64,000 bases of DNA from assembly GCF_002775205.1 (NCBI RefSeq), contig NC_036453.1, positions 5,793,103 through 5,857,102 of the forward strand, given 5' to 3'. The position numbers and the translations under genes were made by a program. This document shows positions 35,828-48,505 of this stretch, piece by piece. The notes below the pieces were generated by a model, which worked only from the letters and a program-made list of their open reading frames with translations, had not been told where the DNA came from and made no database searches. Positions within the stretch are counted from its first letter, which is position 1; each line of letters starts with the position of its first letter. This stretch comes from Xiphophorus maculatus. Lineage: Eukaryota > Chordata > Actinopteri > Cyprinodontiformes > Poeciliidae.

Positions 35828-38800
35828 CCTTCAGAATTGACTGCTTGTACTTTTTTTCCCCACTATTGGCTACGCATTGAAATTTGTCATGTATGTTGTT
35901 ATTCATGGGTTTTTTAAATCTCTTCCATCAACCTGCTAGGGGACGACAGATGACAATTAACCTCTTTGGCTAAATCTGGTACATTTACGTGATGTATTCA
36001 TGTTGATTAATATACTGTACATGTCCAAGCAACAGAGGTCGGACAGTTTGTCAGGGAATGTTTTAATTCACCGATATATGGTTTAGCTGATTTCGTTTAT
36101 GAGCATTTTACTTTGTTTTATGCCAGTAGGTTACATAAAATTTCCTCATAACTTTCTAAATGTCCGGTTTTCTTAAACGTCAATGCCAGAAAGCTACATG
36201 CGGCTACAGGCTATAAAAAGCTTTCTCGATTAACAGATTTCGATATCAAATATAATTTTGGGGTAAAAATTGTTTCAGGTCAGTTTACAAGCATGAGTAT
36301 AGCAAAAATAAATTACATTAATGTCATCTGTTGAAATATGTCTGGTATTTCTGCCATGGATTTGTCTAAAAATGTGTTTGATGCCAGGGAAAAAAATCTA
36401 ATACAAACATTATTTCCCACAGCTACAAGTGAAACTAGGGGAAACTGTGATAAATTATTATTGTGTAAACCCAAGAGATGGGAATAAATGAGCAAAAACC
36501 CTGAAATTGAAGTTGGACACTGACTGGGCAGTGCGATTTCTGTCGGTTGACCTTGATGTGAAAATGTCTCTATTATGATCCTCCTTCTGGTGCAAAAATC
36601 TGTTGGTGGTCTTGGAGCAAGTTTATCTAAAGAATGCAGAAGACAAAAATGGCTCTTTTTTCAGCAGGTGGCGAATGCTTCTGTTAGTGCAAGATAATGC
36701 TGGATTTTCCAGGCCAACAAAAAAACCTTCCATCTTTTTCTTTGAAATGAGCAAATTATAATGGTTTTAAAAAACCACGTTGTCCTCTGTTGCTTTCTGA
36801 TTGCCTAAATATTTCCCGCTTTTGTGTATGGCATTTGTAAATGCATATGTGAGAGAATTGAAGTCAAATCTTTGGATTAGAAAATTATTTTAATAATGTA
36901 AATGAGCGTAATGAGTAATATAATGTAAACATTCCTGCACATAGTATGAAGAGACAGCGCTGGCCACCGCTGCTTTCCTCTGGCAGAATGTGATTCCTGC
37001 TAATGTGATTTTTTGCCTCTCGTTTTTCTCAGCTGATTGCTTCAGGACATATATGTTGGGATTCTTCTCAAGTCCCATTTTATCCATCTCTTTTAAATCA
37101 CTTGCTTCCAGCAGTGACAACATAAATACTACTGTGTGAAAATAAAGCCCACTATTTGTTTGTGAAATACTCAATACTTAAGTAGTAGCCTGTTTTGTGC
37201 ATTTGTAGTAAAATTCAAGAATGACTGAGCCAATGATGGGAAGCATTTATAATATATAACGTGCTTAATGGCCTCTTAACCTGTAATTGTATGTGCATTT
37301 GCAGTATCCAAAATAAAGAAGCTGTATAAACATCTTCTAAACCAGTGGCCAATAAAACTACATGTAAAAATAAGCTCTTATGACTTTATGATTAACAAAC
37401 AAATAATTTGGATCTGTAAACTTATTTTATGCACACACTCTTACTGGTGATCTTTTGAAGTGTTTTTATTATCAATGCATTAAATTCTCATAGTTTGTAA
37501 GCATCCTTAAGAGTCTCATCTCATCATCACCACTGTATAATCAGCAAACATGGATTTCCAGCTCATACACCAGCTGAGCCCTTTATAATAATGCACTACA
37601 CATCAACAGAACAATAGCTAGTGCTTCCAGCAGTGGATTTTTCATTGGGATATTTCATACCTGCATTATGTGATCTACAAATTACAATGAATCATAAAGC
37701 ATAACTTTATCGTAAGCATTTGTTAAATAGCTATGTAATCATATAATATAATCATATGTTATGTCCTGTCCTTCCCTCATGATCAGCCAGAACATTTTGA
37801 TCACTGACGACACTTTGTCTCGAATCGATTCTTTATTCTTTTCTGGTTTCTGGTTAATTTAAAACCGTTTGACCTCTGCAGGAAAGTACTTTTCTCGGCT
37901 TTAATTTTGTGGATAGTTTTGAGCCAAACTTCCCTTTCTTCTTTTTAATGTTTTATTAAAGATTGTTGCTGATCGGTTTATTGCATTGCCTTTTCTGGTA
38001 CAACGTTAAGGAGGTTTTACATTACTTTATATTATACTGCCTTCGCCATATGAAATGCAACTAAACAACACAGCTAAACTCTTCCTGAATACCAAGACTC
38101 TGAGGAAAGTTGACCTTTTGTCCAAGGAAATATGAAACTAAAACACACAAAAGAGGACACATCACTTTACATTCTTTTCATAAACATGTACATATAAGTT
38201 TAGTGTAACTAAATAAATACTGTCCCAAATTAATTAGCGAAGTAGTGCAAACTTAGAATAAACATTCAAAAATATTTAACATCAATCTCAACAAACTAGA
38301 AATTCTGTAAAAAATAATGATGTACAATAATATATTAAATATAACCCACCCACAATGCTTCGACAGAGCAAAGATTTAAACAGATGGGATCTAACTCTCA
38401 GCCTGACTTCCTGGCCGAAGTCACATGACATGCAGCTGGGCTGCACCTCTCAAAGGGAAAGCCCCCACACATAGACACACCCACAAAAATCCCCCAACAA
38501 CACATATTTATTAGTGTGCTTGCTATTTGTCAGCCATTTTCTTTTAAGACAATCTGGGGAGTACTTCAGTAGTCTGTTGTTGGAACACCTCTATTTTCTT
38601 TCAGCATTTTAACAAAGCTGACAAAATGATACAAACATTGATCAGTCTTGTTATAATAGTGAAAGTGTAGATTTCTTTTTGATAAAGTTACTGTGAGTTC
38701 TGTTGAAAATATATTGTCAAGCAAAAATAAACAAGCAGGAAACAGAGTTCTCTTAGGGAACCTTCTTGTAAATAAAATCTGTTTCTTGTGGAGTTTCTTA

Positions 38801-39264
38801 AGGTCAGGTCCATTATTTTCTACTTTGATTAAAAAATTCAACGGCTGTTATTTATGCAGATAACTCCATGACATAAATAATTCAGGTTGTGAAGAACTCT
38901 CAAATATCTTAAATCATGAGGCTGATGATGTGAAGCTGTAAATAACTACTAACCCATAGAAACACGTTTAAATTAAACATTCAATGTTTTGCTCAATAGC
39001 ACAGAACTGAGACCATCTTTGGGCTCCAATGCACCCGAAGCATAAGGTACATACCTGTTCTTATTGTCTGTACAGTTCATCCAATACTGTGAAAGATCTC
39101 AATATGATTTCAGACAGTGTGAATTTGGTTACTTGCAAGTTTCATGCAGCTGAAACAACCCAGCAAACCCATTTTGATTTTATAAAAAATAGTTATTGAC
39201 AGTTAGTTGTGCTATAGCAATGTTGGCTATATTCTTTGTTTGATGAGCAATGCTGCAGAAAAAT

Positions 39265-39290
39265 ACATTCATGAGTTGTCTCATGAATGT
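39265..39290. repeat. 11-bp perfect inverted repeat
   Basis: Arms ACATTCATGAG and CTCATGAATGT flank a 4-base loop TTGT. Confidence 0.75.
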
Positions 39291-42200
39291 TATGACTTAA
39301 ATGCACACCCTTAGCTGCAGTGTATCTTTTACATGTGAGATAATTGCAGCAAAAATAAAACAAGAAATATTAACAATTTCAAAATAAGATTTTGAGCGTA
39401 CTATAAAACAAGGTGTTTATCTAACCAGATTACCATTATACAGAATACTCAGATTGTTCCCATATTTTGCCTTCGTTCAAGCTGCAGCATAATTTGTATA
39501 GAATTAAAAGTCTCTTGCATTACTGTTTAATGGCCCTGAACCAAATTAAACATTTAAAAGGCTCCACCATCAAAGTGATGTAAAGGGAAATAAATATTAA
39601 TGAATGAACCATCACTTGGTTCAAAGAGCTAGAAGCTGAAGAAATTAAAAAGGGCCCATCTAAGGAGGAATTCTCACGGTAGTGTGTTAAAGGATCACAT
39701 TTTTCATGTGACTGCATGTAAACCAATGTATGGGTTCTGCTGTGAGGCAAATACAATAAACAGCCTCTGTTTACCTCTGATGCTGAGATTATTGCAAGTA
39801 CTAGATCACAAAAACATTTGTATATATGTTGGAAAAAAAAATCCCAAACTTTTGGAAGTGAAATTTGAATAGATCATATTTTAGAACAGCGATTAAAGAT
39901 TTTAATGTTAGCACTGAAATTACAAAATTACATTTATTTCCTGTGAGTCAAACTGGAGAACTTCATTACACTAAAACTTTTTAAAATGCTACCAAAAGAG
40001 CCCATTTCTAATTCCTGCAGAATAATACGGTAGTTTGTAAGCATCTGATTGGTGACTTACAGTCTGTGTAGTTTGATAAAGCAAACATTTTATGTAAAAC
40101 AATAAATATGCTAAAACTATGTCTTTGTCTAGATTTAATTTTATCTCACAGGAAACTAGAGTTTTACTTAAAAATGTTCAAACTCTCACTGTCTGTATAG
40201 GCAACTACACAAAGAGGTTGTTGTATTAATCAGTATATATTTTTGCAAGTTGTTCTGGTTGCAACTTTAGGAATTAAGTGTGAAAAAGATGTTCAGAAGA
40301 TCCAAAGAAAAACTAAAGTCTTTGTGCCATCACGTGACACTTTTCCAGTGCGCTTTTATCCGGATATAGCTTTGTTTGAATATCTGAACCGGGAAAATGT
40401 TTAACATCAAAAATTATAAGCTGGGATGGATATGACAACTGAGTCAGGAACACCGCGTGTGAACCCACATCAAACCGCGTGGATCATTCATAAATATAGC
40501 TAGTTTAGAATGTATTTTTTCCTCCATCCAGAGAATTGTCATCATTGTCTGTGCCCTCAGGATCTCTGATCTCTGATCCCTGTGATAAGGTAATGGTGAA
40601 TAGGCCGGATTATTTTTCATCTTCAAAATTCTTCAGCATTTGTGGCAGCCCAGGGAGGTGTAGGCAAAATGGGCTACTCATCATGGTAGAATGACAAGTG
40701 TGTGGGTGTAAACTTGACCAAAAGAGCTGAGAAAGTGAAGACTAATGACTCATTTTTTTTCTTCCTTGAGGCAAAAAGTTACATGTTTATGAGTGAGGAT
40801 TCCATGTTGCCCACTGGCAGAAATAGTGATGTCCTCAGTAATGCAGTATTGTATTGTAATGACCCTGTGTCTGCATGCCACAGTTTGACATTATTATTAT
40901 AGTTGGAGAACTATAAACTTAAACCAGACCAGTTTTTAAAACAAATCATGAAGATACAGTATATATATAAAGATAACTGTCAAATCAGTGAAACCCTTTT
41001 TAAGACTTAAAAGATTAAATTAAGACTAAGAAAGACAAAATGTGTGATTTTTCATTTTCTGAGCCATACAAGACAAGACACAATTTAGAGATCATCACTA
41101 AACCTCAAATATTTTTTTATGTTTGCTGTAATTGCGAGCAATTGGATACAAGGACTGGTTTAAAATCCACTTGTACTGTGGAAAATTACATTACATTTTC
41201 TCATCATGAGCAAATATCTCCATGTTTGGTTTCTTGACAAAACCATTCCTAAGATTGATTTTTTGAGAATGTCTCATCATTATTTTCTCCCTGTTTGTTT
41301 TCCTACCAGAACTTGAAAATATCTGCCAACTATCTGGCGAGCAAGTTTCAGCTCCCAGTCTATGTGCTTGCATTCTAAATAGTCCATAACTTTAACTACT
41401 TCACCCGTCTGTCTCCAAGGCCCCAGAAAAGTAGCAGAAGAAATGCTGTGCTGTTCTAAAAGAAGCATCCAGGGAGTATTTGTGTTTGACGGAACGCTCT
41501 GCTGCCATTTAATTAAGGCTTACATGACGAGGTTTCAAGATGAACTGCACTCATTTAGTTTGAGCACAGAGTCTCTAGTGTGGGCTTGTATAACTTGGTT
41601 TCAGACAGTGTGTTTATATTTTTAGATTGTATTTGTGTTTTGCTTTCAGTCAGTATTGAAATAGCGGTTTCTGTGAGCTTTTTTGATGAACACATCATCT
41701 TATTTAACTTATCAATCTTACAGAATTTCTTTTACTTGCATAACAAATGGAAAAAATAAAATATGGCAAAATGATACTCTGTGGGATAGATGCACAGTGC
41801 AAAAAATGAAATAACAATGTGTTTTTGATGCCATTATCTGGCACCACTATTAAACTCACCATAAAAAGAGGAAAGAAAAGCTCGGTAAGATCTGCCATCT
41901 CTTAGAATATTAAACTGCATATGAGCCCATTTGAATGAATAATTCAAAGAGATGAAATGAAGCATGCGCAGGCTGCTAAAATGCATGGATTTTTTTTGCA
42001 TAGCTTTGAGGCTGTTACCACTGTGAGTAGGGGTGGTTGCACTGCCTCATTCGCCATGATCGATAGTGAATTTTCTAATTTGATTCTGTGCTCCCTCTGA
42101 TAAAAATGAGTTTACACCACAATGAAGATCTGTTTGAAAGCAAAAAAAAAAAGAAAGTAGCTTCCTGGCTGACAGTCAAGAATTAATAAGGCATAAGGGA

Positions 42201-42309
42201 AAACATGCCCTTAGAACATTGTGAATATCTGTATTACATGGCACACAAATGTGTCAGGACATTGTGATTTCTGTGCAGGGCAATAATTACTGAAGTTTGC
42301 CATCAACCA

Positions 42310-42800
42310 GTTATTATTGGACTTTGCAAAAAGTATTGAGAACCCTCTATACTCTGTCACATTACAACCAGAAATTTCAGTGTGTTATTTGGGTATTTCA
42401 TGTGAACTCAAACAAAAAGCAGAGCACAATCCTGAGCAGAAGGAAAGGATAAATCATTTTAAAATAGCTTTTACAAATGAAAGCCTGAAAACCACGGTGT
42501 CCATTTGTACTCAGCCCATCTTTCTGTCAACATTTTGTAAAACTACCTACAAACTGAAACGGCTTTTTGAGCGAGTTACTCCCAGCTTTCGCTCATTTTT
42601 CTTTGCAAATTTGCTCAAGATCTCTCAGACTGGTTGAAGTGTCTTGATCAGCAATTTTCAAGTTTTGCCACAGATTCAAATATGTATTTCTGACATTGAC
42701 TGGAAGACTGAAACGCCTGAAAACATTAATCTAAGCAATTTTATTGTAGCTCCAGGTTTGTGTTTTGGCTTGTTGTCTTATTGAAACATTAACCTCTTTT
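42310..42800 (-). mobile_element. Degenerate Tc1-like transposon (antisense)
   Basis: TTTGCAAAAAGTATTGAGAA and CTGTCACATTACAACCAGAA form the terminal region. TCCATTTGTACTCAGCCCA and the antisense transposase words AGCAATTTTCAAGTTTTGCC then ACAGATTC follow in the usual order. The copy ends with TGGCTTGTTGTCTTATTG. Confidence 0.65.
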
Positions 42801-42952
42801 CCAACTATCTGAGATTTATTAGGAGCAGAAAAAAATATGAAAAGACACGTGATCTTCTCCAGCAGAATGCTCTGCCTCACTCTGCCTGGATTTGGCAGCT
42901 AAGAAGGTGGAACTATAGATGAGGGTGTTTAGAAATGCGGGAACATATAGAA

Positions 42953-43077
42953 TCTCATGATTGAAATTGAACAATATTGCCACCTGCTCAGTATGTGTGC
43001 CAGAGGGCAAAAAGAGCGGGAAAGCAGTGTGGAAAAGTACAGGTTCTCGGGATTGAAATGTAACAATATTGCCACCT
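42953..43077 (+). repeat. Pair of 33-bp direct repeats
   Basis: Two copies (42953-42985 and 43045-43077) share TCTC..GATTGAAAT..AACAATATTGCCACCT with four mismatches, and start 92 bp apart. They may be remains of a tandem duplication. Confidence 0.7.
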
Positions 43078-44814
43078 ATACAAAAAAATAATACAATAAA
43101 CTGTGTCATAGAAACAAGTGGCATCTCCAGAATAAATGCAATCTTTCTGCCATGTCAAGAAGAAAAATTCACTCAATTCGTGGTGAGTGGCAAGTTGTTC
43201 CTTCAGGCAAAATATATTTCAAAAATCATGCTTAAGATTCAGTTAAGCTGTTTATATTGAGGGTTTAGATAAGCCAGGTCATTATGACCTGGAGGACCCA
43301 GAGTGTATACTGAATATGAGGAACGCAGCAGGGTTAAGGCATTCTGTTCACTGCTATGGGGAAGCCGACTGACAATGAAACCAATATTATATTCTCTCAG
43401 TTGTCTCAAAAAGGTTTGCATGGTTGTGTCAAACACAAAATAAGATTGCAAAGATGTCAAAATCATAATCCATTCATTTTCCAACAATGATTCAACCTGT
43501 TTCAGCTGAAGCAAGGCACAGCATCTGCCACTGGTCCTCTACCTGTGACAGGACTAGAAACAAACAAAACACAAAACAACAAAACTGTGTACCAAAATGT
43601 CATGCATATACAGTATATATTTTTAAACCTGTTAGAAAACTGGAATACACAGTTTGTGGAAGAAACTTTTCAAATTCCAACCAAGACTCAAACCAGACCT
43701 GTTGTTTCAGTAACCTGACAGTGCTGAATTTAACATTACAGAGAAGTTAGTAAAAAAAGCCTTCCTTCAAGAGTGCATTTTTACTATTTAAGTATTTTCA
43801 GAAATCAGTCTTGTTGCACAAAATTTGAAGATTTGAGCCATTGCTGCATTAAGATTGTGTTGTAGAAGTCAGTTTGGTTGCTAAAAACTGAAAACTATTG
43901 TCTTCGAACTCAGTTTGGTGCTACATAGGCAAATGAAAGTCAAAAGTGACTCAATCAAGCTGGACTAAGACAAAGTAGAAAGCTGTACAGCAGACAGACA
44001 AATCTAATTTGTTTCTTTTTATCTTTTGTTTGGAAACCTCGTCTCCTCTGGGCCAAGAGAAGATGAATCATCTGGCTTCTTTGGGGGGGCAATTTCAAAG
44101 TGAGCATTCATGATGGTAATGCCTTTTACTGAAAGTCCTAAAAAATGTGAATAGTATAAAAAAGCTTTTGGAGCAAAATATACCATAAATACAAGAAATC
44201 ATTTATTCTGCAAGATTAAAAATACCCCCCAAAAAACCCCTTCTGGCCTGACTACACTACAGTTTAGTAATATTTCTTACTGAGTGCTAAATTGATCTGC
44301 CTTTATTTATGACCCTACATGTATGGAAATAGGGGAGATGTAAAGTACTGATGCTTAGTAACTCAGACAGGAGAGGTTGCACAAAGCAGCACTGAACACA
44401 AGCTTAATCTCCACAGTCTTTGGGTAAGTGATCTGTCCACGTTCTTAAAAATCATCTGAAAAATCAAAAGGTAATGGCACAGAATGGGGACTGGAAGTTG
44501 TTGAACTCCTGTCCTATCTTTGATCCACCTTGGGAGGTGGCAACAGAGCTACAATAAAGAACTGGAGCTGAAAGAAAGGAGGGATGAGATCTTCTGCTTC
44601 TGGCAGATCTTTGCAGGCTGCCAGAAGCAGCCTGATGGTGCAAAGAGAGCAGAGCTACTTTATGATCCCTCAGTGTCCATCTTATCTAAGAAATATGTTC
44701 AGCAGAGTCCAATAAAGACAGTAACATGCTGAGAGCGGAACACAACAGCAAGGTTGTAAGTTGAATTTAAGAATGCAAAAGGTAGAAACAGAAGCAAGAG
44801 GAAAATTACAGTGG

Positions 44815-45130
44815 GCACATTAATGAAAACAATCAGCTGATCAAAAGTTTGAGATTACTTGCTAAACTTGTGGGGAGGACTGAGGGGGAGACTGAAACAA
44901 AAAGGGTCAAAAAAAAAAAAGACTCATGTTGGGTAGCTCAGTTTTAGATGACTCCAAAAATATGTTTAGCCACTTTTGATGTAAGTATTTCTACTCAGCA
45001 GGTGGGATTGTTGCTCCTTGTGGTGAAGATGACTTCATGAATGCCATCAATGGGCTGAGGTTACATGCTTGCCATCCATCCCAAATGTTTTCAATGCGAT
45101 TTAGATTATGGAACACATGAGACGGTCCAA
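44815..45130. mobile_element. Degenerate Tc1-like element, second subfamily
   Basis: GTGGGCACATTAATGAAAAC and AATCAGCTGATCAAAAGTTT followed by GAGATTAC resemble the end of a teleost Tc1 subfamily with a TGATCAAAAGTTTGAGA motif. CATCCCAAATGTTTTCAATG downstream fits its antisense transposase part. Confidence 0.5.
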
Positions 45131-45698
45131 AAGAAGGACGAATTCTCCTGAAAGAAGGTGTTTCTATTGTGTTGCAGGAAATTTAATCTAGTGTGAGTAT
45201 TAATTACAAACAATCTGAAATGATAAGTAAATGGTTCATTTTGAACAGGAATATAAACAATCTAGAGACTTGATGGAGGTGAATGAGGTTTGACCTGAGT
45301 TCACTCTGAAAGAAAGGTGAGTGATTCCTGATTGCTGGCTGAAGGTGAATGAGATACTGTACAAAGGGAGTGCATGGAGAGTCCTCATTGTTTTTGTAGG
45401 AGGAACTGATCAGAAGGGATGGTGAACGTTTTCCCAGAGATTGAGTTTGGCTGGGAGAAGGGGTGTGGTTCAGCAGGTGTTTTATGTCATCCGTTTGCTT
45501 TCCAACAGGTGGAGATGAAGCTTTGAAGGGTGGATTGACTGGTGAGCAGTAAAGGATCCAAGTAGGGGGTTTGTTGGAGCAGTCAGAAGAGTGTCAAGGA
45601 AACTGGAGGGTGAGTTGTACCACAGAACAAAGGAAACAATGTGAGAGGGAAGCCAGGGAGCCAGGAGTGACCTTTTGACGGAGGAACAGAGAAAATAT

Positions 45699-45723
45699 GT
45701 TAAGGAAAATAGTTTTCCTTAAC
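45699..45723. repeat. 11-bp perfect inverted repeat
   Basis: GTTAAGGAAAA, TAG loop, TTTTCCTTAAC. It closes a roughly 450-bp G/A-rich stretch (from about 45240) of unknown nature. Confidence 0.75.
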
Positions 45724-47719
45724 ATTAGGTAACAGAGAGACAGTTTCACTACAAGCACAGAGATAATCATCTGACATCTGCCTCAGGAGACCTGAGTTGC
45801 TAAATACTGCTTCTTAATTGTGGCTGGTGATCGCCGTACCTTGCAGAGAAGGAAACTTGGAGAAACAAAGATGCACACAGCTCTGTGGATAAAAGTTTGT
45901 CAGATGGATGTTGTGAACCACAGGATTGTTTCATTGCTGCTGGAATATCTCTACAGTTAGCTGCACTGTGACACACCTGAGACACGGCTAAGAAGTAAGC
46001 ATTGTTTCAAAAAACAACTATGGTAAAGTTCTCTCCCTTAAGTAACATTTGAACCTGGAAACCACAGGGCCAAGTTAACCACTGAATCCTGAAGACTATG
46101 AATTAAATGCCACAGTTTTACAGGGCAGATATGCATAGCACAGCAAAACGAAGGCATAACAACACCAGGCTGAATTGAAGGTAAATAACTGCTTGTCAGT
46201 TAATAATGGCTGTGTAGTCTGATGGTTACTGGGAGAGAGGATCTCCTGTGGTGTTCGTTGTTTTCATTTATGACAGCAGAATGTTAGTAGTTGCTCCTGT
46301 GCTCATTTAGAAATGTGTTGAGTGGGTATGAGGCAGTGATCTCCCTAGTGGACTGTCTGGTACTTGTAGTCCTCAGCTACCACTGCTAAATCCATCCCTT
46401 TGATGAGGGCAAGTGACAGCAGGATTCTTTTCTCTCTTGAATTCTCCCCTGCCAGCCTCTTCTTTTCTTTGTGACATTGAGCTGCAGGTTGTTCAGCCCT
46501 CACTGAGCAACAGACCCACATCCCTGCCGGTGCATCCTACAGTACCAGTTATACGAGAGTTTACTATTATGTCTGACATCTGAGGTTTTGGAGGAAAATT
46601 GTCAGGAAGGTAGGTCTGTCCACTGGGAAGTTGCATTGCTTCCCAGTAAATACCTAACATAAATGTGAAGCATTTTATGGCAGACCTGATGTAAAAACAG
46701 GTAGATTTTTCCTACTCTTTGCTCTATTCAAAAAAGGTTGGCACCCAAGGTGAGCTGCAGTAGTAAATTGCATCTAATTAGGCATGCAGCAACAAAACTG
46801 TCTATGCATGTTTGCTGCTATATTGTTGTCTTTAAATGTCCAGATTTTAAAATGATTTTAAAAACATATGAGATACAACTTCACTGACACAGTTAACACA
46901 CCTACATCCCACCTAGGTCTTTCATGTATGCGTTTCTGTTACAACGCTCTTTGGAGCTTTCTAGCTTCTAAATCTGCACAATTTTCCATAAATCAGCGTA
47001 ATATATTGTGGTCTCGTGTGTGAAATAAGGGGGAGATTGAGAAAGCTGCCTGAGGGTCATGGTTACTGAGCAAATGAAAAATATGTTAATTGCTATACAC
47101 ACTGCAGAAACACAATTTAGTTTTGAATGAAGCCAAAATGTGCACACCTAGACACACATTATGTGAAGTCAAGAGTGTTGAAGATACGCTTGTACCTACA
47201 CATACTGTAAAAAGTATACAAAAGAACTTTTCATTTTCCCTCAGGCCTTTCTAACCTTCAATGTTTGGCCCTATTGATCTGGTTGCAGTTGCAGTGCATT
47301 AAGCATTGCCTTGTGGGATTCTATGCTCTTGGTGCTCTTTAGAGAGTTACTGCAAAGTTTTCCACATTCAATATGGATTCTTCCGCTACTTCCTGTAATG
47401 CAGTACTGAAGTATTTTGATTCACATTTAAACTTATTGGACGGAGAATCTTTATGGCAGGGAGTCTCTTTTTTTTAAAAGGCACATGCAGTTCTGAACAA
47501 AAGTGTATATATACTCCCGTTCATACAAAAGACATAGTAATGTTTGGCGTTGAATTATTTACAGTGTGCTGAAAAGCATTTTTCCCTTTACCGATTTCTT
47601 CCATCAGTTTGTGACCTTAAGCTCAAGCTCACTTGGTTTATGAACCATAGTGAGTCGTTATTCAAAGATTATTGCTTCCCAAAAACAAAACAAAGACCAA
47701 TGTCACTTCTACCAAGAAG

Positions 47720-48194
47720 GTCTAGAGCACAGGTGTCAAACTCCAGTCCTCAAGGGCCAGTGTCCTGCAGTTTTTAGATGTGCCACAGGAACAAAACACT
47801 AGAATGAAATGGCTTAATTACCTCCTCCTTGTGTAGATCAGTTCTCCAGAGCCTTGCTAATGACCTAATTATTCTATTCAGGTGTGGTGCCGCAGAGTCA
47901 CATCTAAAAGTTGCAGGACAGCGGCCCTTCAGGACTGGAGTTTGACACCCTTGTTCTAAAGCACAGGTGTCAAACTCCAGTCCCAGAGGGCCACTGCCCT
48001 GCAACTTTTTGATGTGCCTCTGCTGCACCACACCTGAATAGAATAATTAGTTCATTAGCAGGACTATGGAGAACTGATCTACACAAGAAGGAGGTAATTA
48101 AGCCATTTCATTCCAGATTTTGTACCTGTGGGACATCTAAAAACTGCAGGACACTGGCCCTTGAGGACTGGAGTTTGACACCCCTGGTCTAGAG
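47720..48194. mobile_element. Inverted pair of hAT-type MITEs with 8-bp target duplication
   Basis: Copy A (47728-47953, 226 bp) and copy B (47962-48186, 225 bp) are inverted relative to each other. Each starts CACAGGTGTCAAACTCCAGT or its complement and ends GGAGTTTGACACCC. The whole 459-bp block is flanked by a perfect GTCTAGAG duplication (47720-47727 and 48187-48194); 8-bp duplications are diagnostic of the hAT superfamily. The 8 bases between the copies, TTCTAAAG, are a 6/8 match to the same word. There is no coding capacity; mobilisation would have needed a transposase in trans. Confidence 0.8.
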
Positions 48195-48403
48195 AAAGAC
48201 TTTTGAGATAATATTCTTTGCACTAAGATACAAGTGAAACTTTTTTTTTGATGGTGTGCATCATGTTACATTGATCACCTGGTATAGAACTAACACATCA
48301 ATCCATTGTTACAGATTCATGTCCTTGTAGGATCAGGCAGGGCTGGTTCCTGTCTCTGGTGGTCAGTGTGTGGTAGGTGGGCAACACAAACACAAAAACA
48401 CCT

Positions 48404-48505
48404 GATTAGACCAATTAACCTGAAAATCATGGTTTTGACATGTGGGAGGAAGCTGAAGTACTCAGAGAATCCAAGCATGCAGCATGTTAACTCCAGGCTG
48501 CTCCA
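48404..48505 (+). repeat. Fragment of widespread vertebrate repeat
   Basis: CCAATTAACCTGAAAATCAT, then TGTGGGAGGAAGCTGAAGTA and CTCAGAGAATCCAAGCATGC match, with changes, a dispersed repeat motif common in fish (consensus like GTGGGAGGAAGCCGGAGTAC). Family name uncertain. Confidence 0.5.
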
